A stretch of DNA of 64,000 nucleotides, taken from NCBI RefSeq assembly GCF_019112545.1, contig NW_025064886.1, forward strand, positions 663,277 through 727,276, in the 5' to 3' direction. This stretch comes from Guyanagaster necrorhizus. Taxonomy: Eukaryota > Basidiomycota > Agaricomycetes > Agaricales > Physalacriaceae. The first letter of the stretch is position 1; every line of letters begins with the position of its first letter. The notes under the pieces are model-generated. The model was given only the letters and a program-made list of their open reading frames with translations. It had not been told where the DNA came from and searched no databases. A program made the translations under genes and the position numbers. Below are positions 60,716 through 64,000 of the stretch, piece after piece.

Positions 60716-60852
60716 TAATGGATAGTTTTTGACAAAATTACTACTGTTAAATCTGAAATGATTAGTTTACTAAAAGTCCACTTAAGGACAGAAGTCAAAA
60801 ATAATTATTGGGGCCTGCAATTTCAGAGTGCACAGAGTCTAGAGACTCATCA
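60716..60852 (+). repeat. Ltr-5 3' LTR, last 137 bases
   Basis: Matches 34424-34560 with the same length and the same ACTCATCA end. The first part of this LTR is missing from the window. Confidence 0.7.
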
Positions 60853-60939
60853 CTGGATTATGGTCCAAGTCAGCTGTTACTGATTGATATAGTATCTTCA
60901 AGTACATTCTCATACTCACTCAGGATTGCTATCCCAATA
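60853..60939 (-). repeat. Cop-1 5' LTR, second part
   Basis: TSD copy CTGG followed by 83 bases matching the inner half of the 3' LTR (to 9281). Followed by TSD ACAGC (60940-60944). Confidence 0.8.
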
Positions 60940-60944
60940 ACAGC

Positions 60945-63809
60945 AAAGACCAATACACAGAAATAAGCTAAGACATTTGAAGAAATAGTGCTTGAATAGA
61001 CATGTGACTTCCAGGATCTATTTGCTAAAGAAAACTTCAATAAGCTTCTGGATCCAAAGCCCTGAGACCATGCCATCAAGTTAATCCCTAATGCTAATGC
61101 CAATCTCAACTGCAAGATTTACCCTCTTAATTATACAGAACAGCAGGAGCTCAATAAATTCTTGAATGAGAATTTATTCAGTGGCAGAATTAGACTCTCA
61201 GTCACTCATAGCATCTCTCTTCTTCTTTGTAAAAAAGAAGGATGGCAAGCTACAGCCAGTTTAAGATTATTGAAAGCTGAATAAGATGACTATTAAGAAC
61301 TGCTATCTCTTGCCACTCATCTCTGAACTAATGAACAAACTATATGGTACCTGATACTATATCAAACTAAATATATGCTGAGGCTACAACAACATTCAGA
61401 TCAAAAAGAGCAACAAATGGAAGACTGTCTTCTGAACAAATCAGAGACTGTTCAAACCCACACTAATGTTCTTTGGACTTATCAGTTCTCTCACAACCTT
61501 CCAATAGATGATGAATGATATTTTTAAAGATCTTATCACTACAGAAAAAGTTACAATCTATCTTGATGACATTTTGATCATGTCTGATGATAAAGAGAAC
61601 ATTGATGGCTGGTGCAGCAGGTCTTTGCACTTATGAGGGAGCACAAATTATTTCTCAAAGCAGAGAAGTGCAACTTTGAGATGCTGAAGACAGAATATCT
61701 GAATGTCATCATCAGTGAAGGAAGTATCTGGATAAATCCAATCAAAATTACAGGAGTGATAGAATGGCTGACTCTGATCAAAAAGAAAGAACTCCAGTTG
61801 TTTCTGAGATTCATTAACTTCTACCAACAGTTCATCAAGGACTACAGCCAAATAGTTCATTCCATAACACAGCTGATAGGCAATATGCTATAGACATAGG
61901 AGCTCACACAGGAAGATGCATTTCAAAAGCTGAAAAAGCAGCTGGCTAAAGATATAGTGTTCATAATACTAACAAAAGAAAAGAAATTCCAGATGGAAGC
62001 CAACTCCAGTGATAAGCCATCAGAGCTGTGCTCTTCCAGGAGTAAGAGAGCAAATAGCATCCAGTCATGTTTCTCTCTAAGGCTCTCATAACCACTGAGA
62101 GGAATTATGAAATCTATGACAAGGAATTGCTCACAATCATGCTTGCTCTGACCAAATAGCAACACTATCTGATAGAGGCAACTCAGAAATTTCAGATCTG
62201 AACTGATTATCAGAACCTCTAATACTTCTGACTCTCACAAAAACTGAATCAATGACAGACATGATAGGTCACTGAATTAGCCAAGTATGACTTCATTCTA
62301 CAGCATAAGGTAGAGACCACCAACAAAAAAGTGGACCTTCTCAGCTGCCATGCAGATTATGACCAGGAGAAAAATAATAACAGAGAGATGGTGATGCTTA
62401 AAATGAAGCACTTCAGGCTGATAATCATGCTGATGGAGGAGAAAGCATATGAGTGCATCAAGAGTGCTACTCAATGACCTGAACTATAAGACCAGAAGGT
62501 GGCCTCCTCAATTAACCACAATCAGATATTCAGAAATTGCAAAAATGGCAGAGCTAGTACTGCAGGATTATTAGTAGCTAAAACTAAAAATAGATGTGAA
62601 AAAGTATATTAAGGCCTGAAAAATCTATCAACACACTAAGTCCAGCACATAGACAAGAACAGCTCTGCTATACCCAAACAAAGTCTCAATAATACCATGG
62701 ATCCATATCTCTGTGGATATAGTAACTGGACTACCAAAGTATTATAGCTATAATGCTATCATCATCATAGTCAATCACTTCTTTAAAGTGATTATCTCAG
62801 TCACATTCTCAACAGAGCTATCATCAGAAGGGTGAGCAAAGATTTTATGAGATGAAGTCTATGCCAAATATGGCATGCCACAGATAGTGATCTCAGATCA
62901 TGGACCACAGCTTGTCTCTAAGTTCATGACAGACCTATATCATCTACTTTAGATCTAGAGTAATGTCTCCACCATCTATCATTCTCAAACTGATAGACAG
63001 ATAGAGTGGATCAATTAAGAAGTGGAAAAGTACCTTCACATGTTCATCAACCATCAGCAAGATGATTGAGCTGATTGGCTGCTGCTTGCAGCTTTTCAAC
63101 ATAATAATCACATTCATTCCACCACTAGCAAAACTCTATTCTTTGTTAATTACAGATGACACTCTCATGTTTCCACCTCATTCTGCCATTCTGCTACAAC
63201 CTCCATCTTTATGACATTTATAGAACAAATATCAAACATCTATAAAGAGATAAAGATCACTCTCAAAAAACTGCTGATACTATAAAATGACAATATGACA
63301 AGTCTTATCATCCAGCTGTTCAGTATAGCATTGAAAATTGAGTATAGCTCAACATCTCCAATCTCTATCCTCCATGCTCAAAAAGAAAACTCTCTAATAA
63401 GTATACTGATTCCTTTCTCATTATAAAAAAGATTGATGTGTCCATCTATCAACTCATACTGCCCTCTACATGGAAGATACACCCCATTTTTAATAAGATA
63501 CTTCTATTTCCATATATATCATCTGTCTTTCTCAACCAGAAAGTCCTGCCACCTCCAGAACCAGACTTGATTGAAGAAGAGGAACATTATGAAATTGAGC
63601 AAATTCTTGACCACTGCTTTTGCAAAACCCATGGCCACCATAGTGCCAGTTCCAGCTCTCATATCAAATATCTTATCAAGTGGAAGGAGTATAAACTGAA
63701 ATCAAACTAGTGGGTGCACAAATGCAATATAGATGCTGATACCATAATTTATAACTACAGATTATCTCTTAATTGAGCCATCAGAATGATGGTCTTAAAG
63801 AGAGAGTAA
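60945..63809 (+). pseudogene. Gyp-2 pol, 3' part: RT, RNase H, integrase, chromodomain
   Basis: Continues Gyp-2 from 9079. RT: ISLFFFVKKKDGKL, YLDD intact at 61559-61570, then a frameshift near 61590; thumb readable at 61612-61893. RNase H 61.98-62.2 kb (NYEIYDKELLTIML). Integrase 62.5-63.1 kb with HISVDIVTGL and ISDHGPQL; the Glu region reads VEKYL. GPF module degraded. The C-terminal frame 63438-63710 has a chromodomain HYEIEQILDH...HIKYLIKWKEYK with a His/Ser-rich insertion not seen in the other copies. Many stops. Confidence 0.75.
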
Positions 63810-64000
63810 TATTATAATTTTTTCTATTTTTCTTATCTTATTTTATTTTATCTTATCTGATGTCTATCTCATCATAGGGTGCTTATGATTATGGGATGAT
63901 CATCATGCAATGAAGATGGGCATAATAGATGAGCTACAACAATAATGTTAAGAATGCTTTGATAATGGACAACACTCATTTATCTCACATTCAATAACCA
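63810..64000 (+). repeat. Gyp-2 3' LTR, cut by the window edge
   Basis: Starts TATTATAATTTTTT after the polypurine tract AAAGAGAGAGTAA, at the position where the related elements start TGTTATGATTTTTT. Only the first 191 bases are visible; no coding. Confidence 0.7.

Larger units (their letters stand above)
33353..60852 (+). mobile_element. Ltr-5: LTR element of unknown superfamily, pol deleted
   Basis: Defined by a 1208-base LTR at 33353-34560 (TGATAAACC...ACTCATCA) and the last 137 bases of the second LTR at 60716-60852, with flanks TTGG (33349-33352) and CTGG (60853-60856) as a 4-base TSD. Its two ends join the two halves of the Cop-1 5' LTR. Own internal sequence is about 34561-38340. The remainder of its internal region and most of its 3' LTR are missing, most simply through a deletion ending at about 38340. 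Gyp-6 was inserted into its 3' LTR. Confidence 0.65.
9080..60939 (-). mobile_element. Cop-1: internally deleted Ty1/copia, host of two nested stacks
   Basis: A copia element with LTRs of about 205 bases at the two ends of this span and a perfect TSD ACAGC (9075-9079 and 60940-60944). Its own sequence is only 9080-11163, 32057-33352 and 60857-60939. The rest is Gyp-3 (inside its internal region) and Ltr-5 (inside its 5' LTR). Internal coding sums to about 3 kb, short for copia. The gag end runs almost directly into the integrase C-terminus, so protease and integrase core are missing. Confidence 0.8.

Noticed and set aside
1..64000. Host genes, tRNA, rRNA or CRISPR array
   Set aside because: Every stretch outside retroelement coding is an LTR, leader or linker; no cloverleaf, rRNA-like block or spaced short repeats noticed by eye.

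Overview
The window looks like part of a fungal genome, most likely an Agaricomycete-type basidiomycete, and consists almost entirely of LTR retrotransposons inserted into one another. I find no convincing host gene, rRNA, tRNA or CRISPR array. The fungal assignment rests on chromodomain-bearing Ty3/gypsy elements of the Tf1/Tf2 type, on Ty1/copia elements, and on a second gypsy clade (pol on the minus strand at about 38.3-43.1 kb) whose protease, RT and integrase wording resembles elements I associate with mushroom-forming fungi. That last comparison is from memory and needs a database search.

Layout, outermost first (element names are mine). Gyp-2 (+) is the host element: a gag piece at 65-561 (now inverted), 8177-9079, and 60940 to the right edge. 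Gyp-1 (-), 562-8176, sits in it with target-site duplication (TSD) AATAG. Cop-1 (-), a copia element with ends at 9080 and 60939, sits in it with TSD ACAGC. Two nested stacks lie inside Cop-1. In its internal region: Gyp-3 (+), 11164-32056, contains Gyp-4 (-), 16547-29758, which contains the young copia element Cop-2 (-), 18385-23427 (TSD CTTTC). In its 5' LTR: Ltr-5 (+), 33353-60852, contains Gyp-6 (+), which contains Gyp-8 (+), 46595-55060 (TSD CTATC), and Gyp-7 (-), 38340-44301, of the other gypsy clade. Both stacks are five levels deep.

Condition. All elements except Cop-2 carry many nonsense codons, contain almost no CpG, and differ between their own LTRs mainly by transitions, often as CA-versus-TG swaps. 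That pattern points to C-to-T decay of methylated CpG, with additional RIP-like C-to-T change at other sites. Cop-2 is CpG-rich and keeps one gag-pol frame of 1453 codons with only five premature stops and intact integrase DD35E residues.

Points most worth a second look: a 1300-bp apparently perfect inverted repeat (43002-44301 and 45127-46426) made of already decayed element sequence; a small inversion of about 560 bp at the left edge; complementarity between LTR and primer-binding site that predicts Tf1-like self-priming in the gypsy family; a primer-binding site in Cop-2 that matches the initiator tRNA-Met anticodon arm and contains the gag start codon; and a conserved unrecognised coding region of about 1.5 kb upstream of gag. 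I do not see a new defence or metabolic system.
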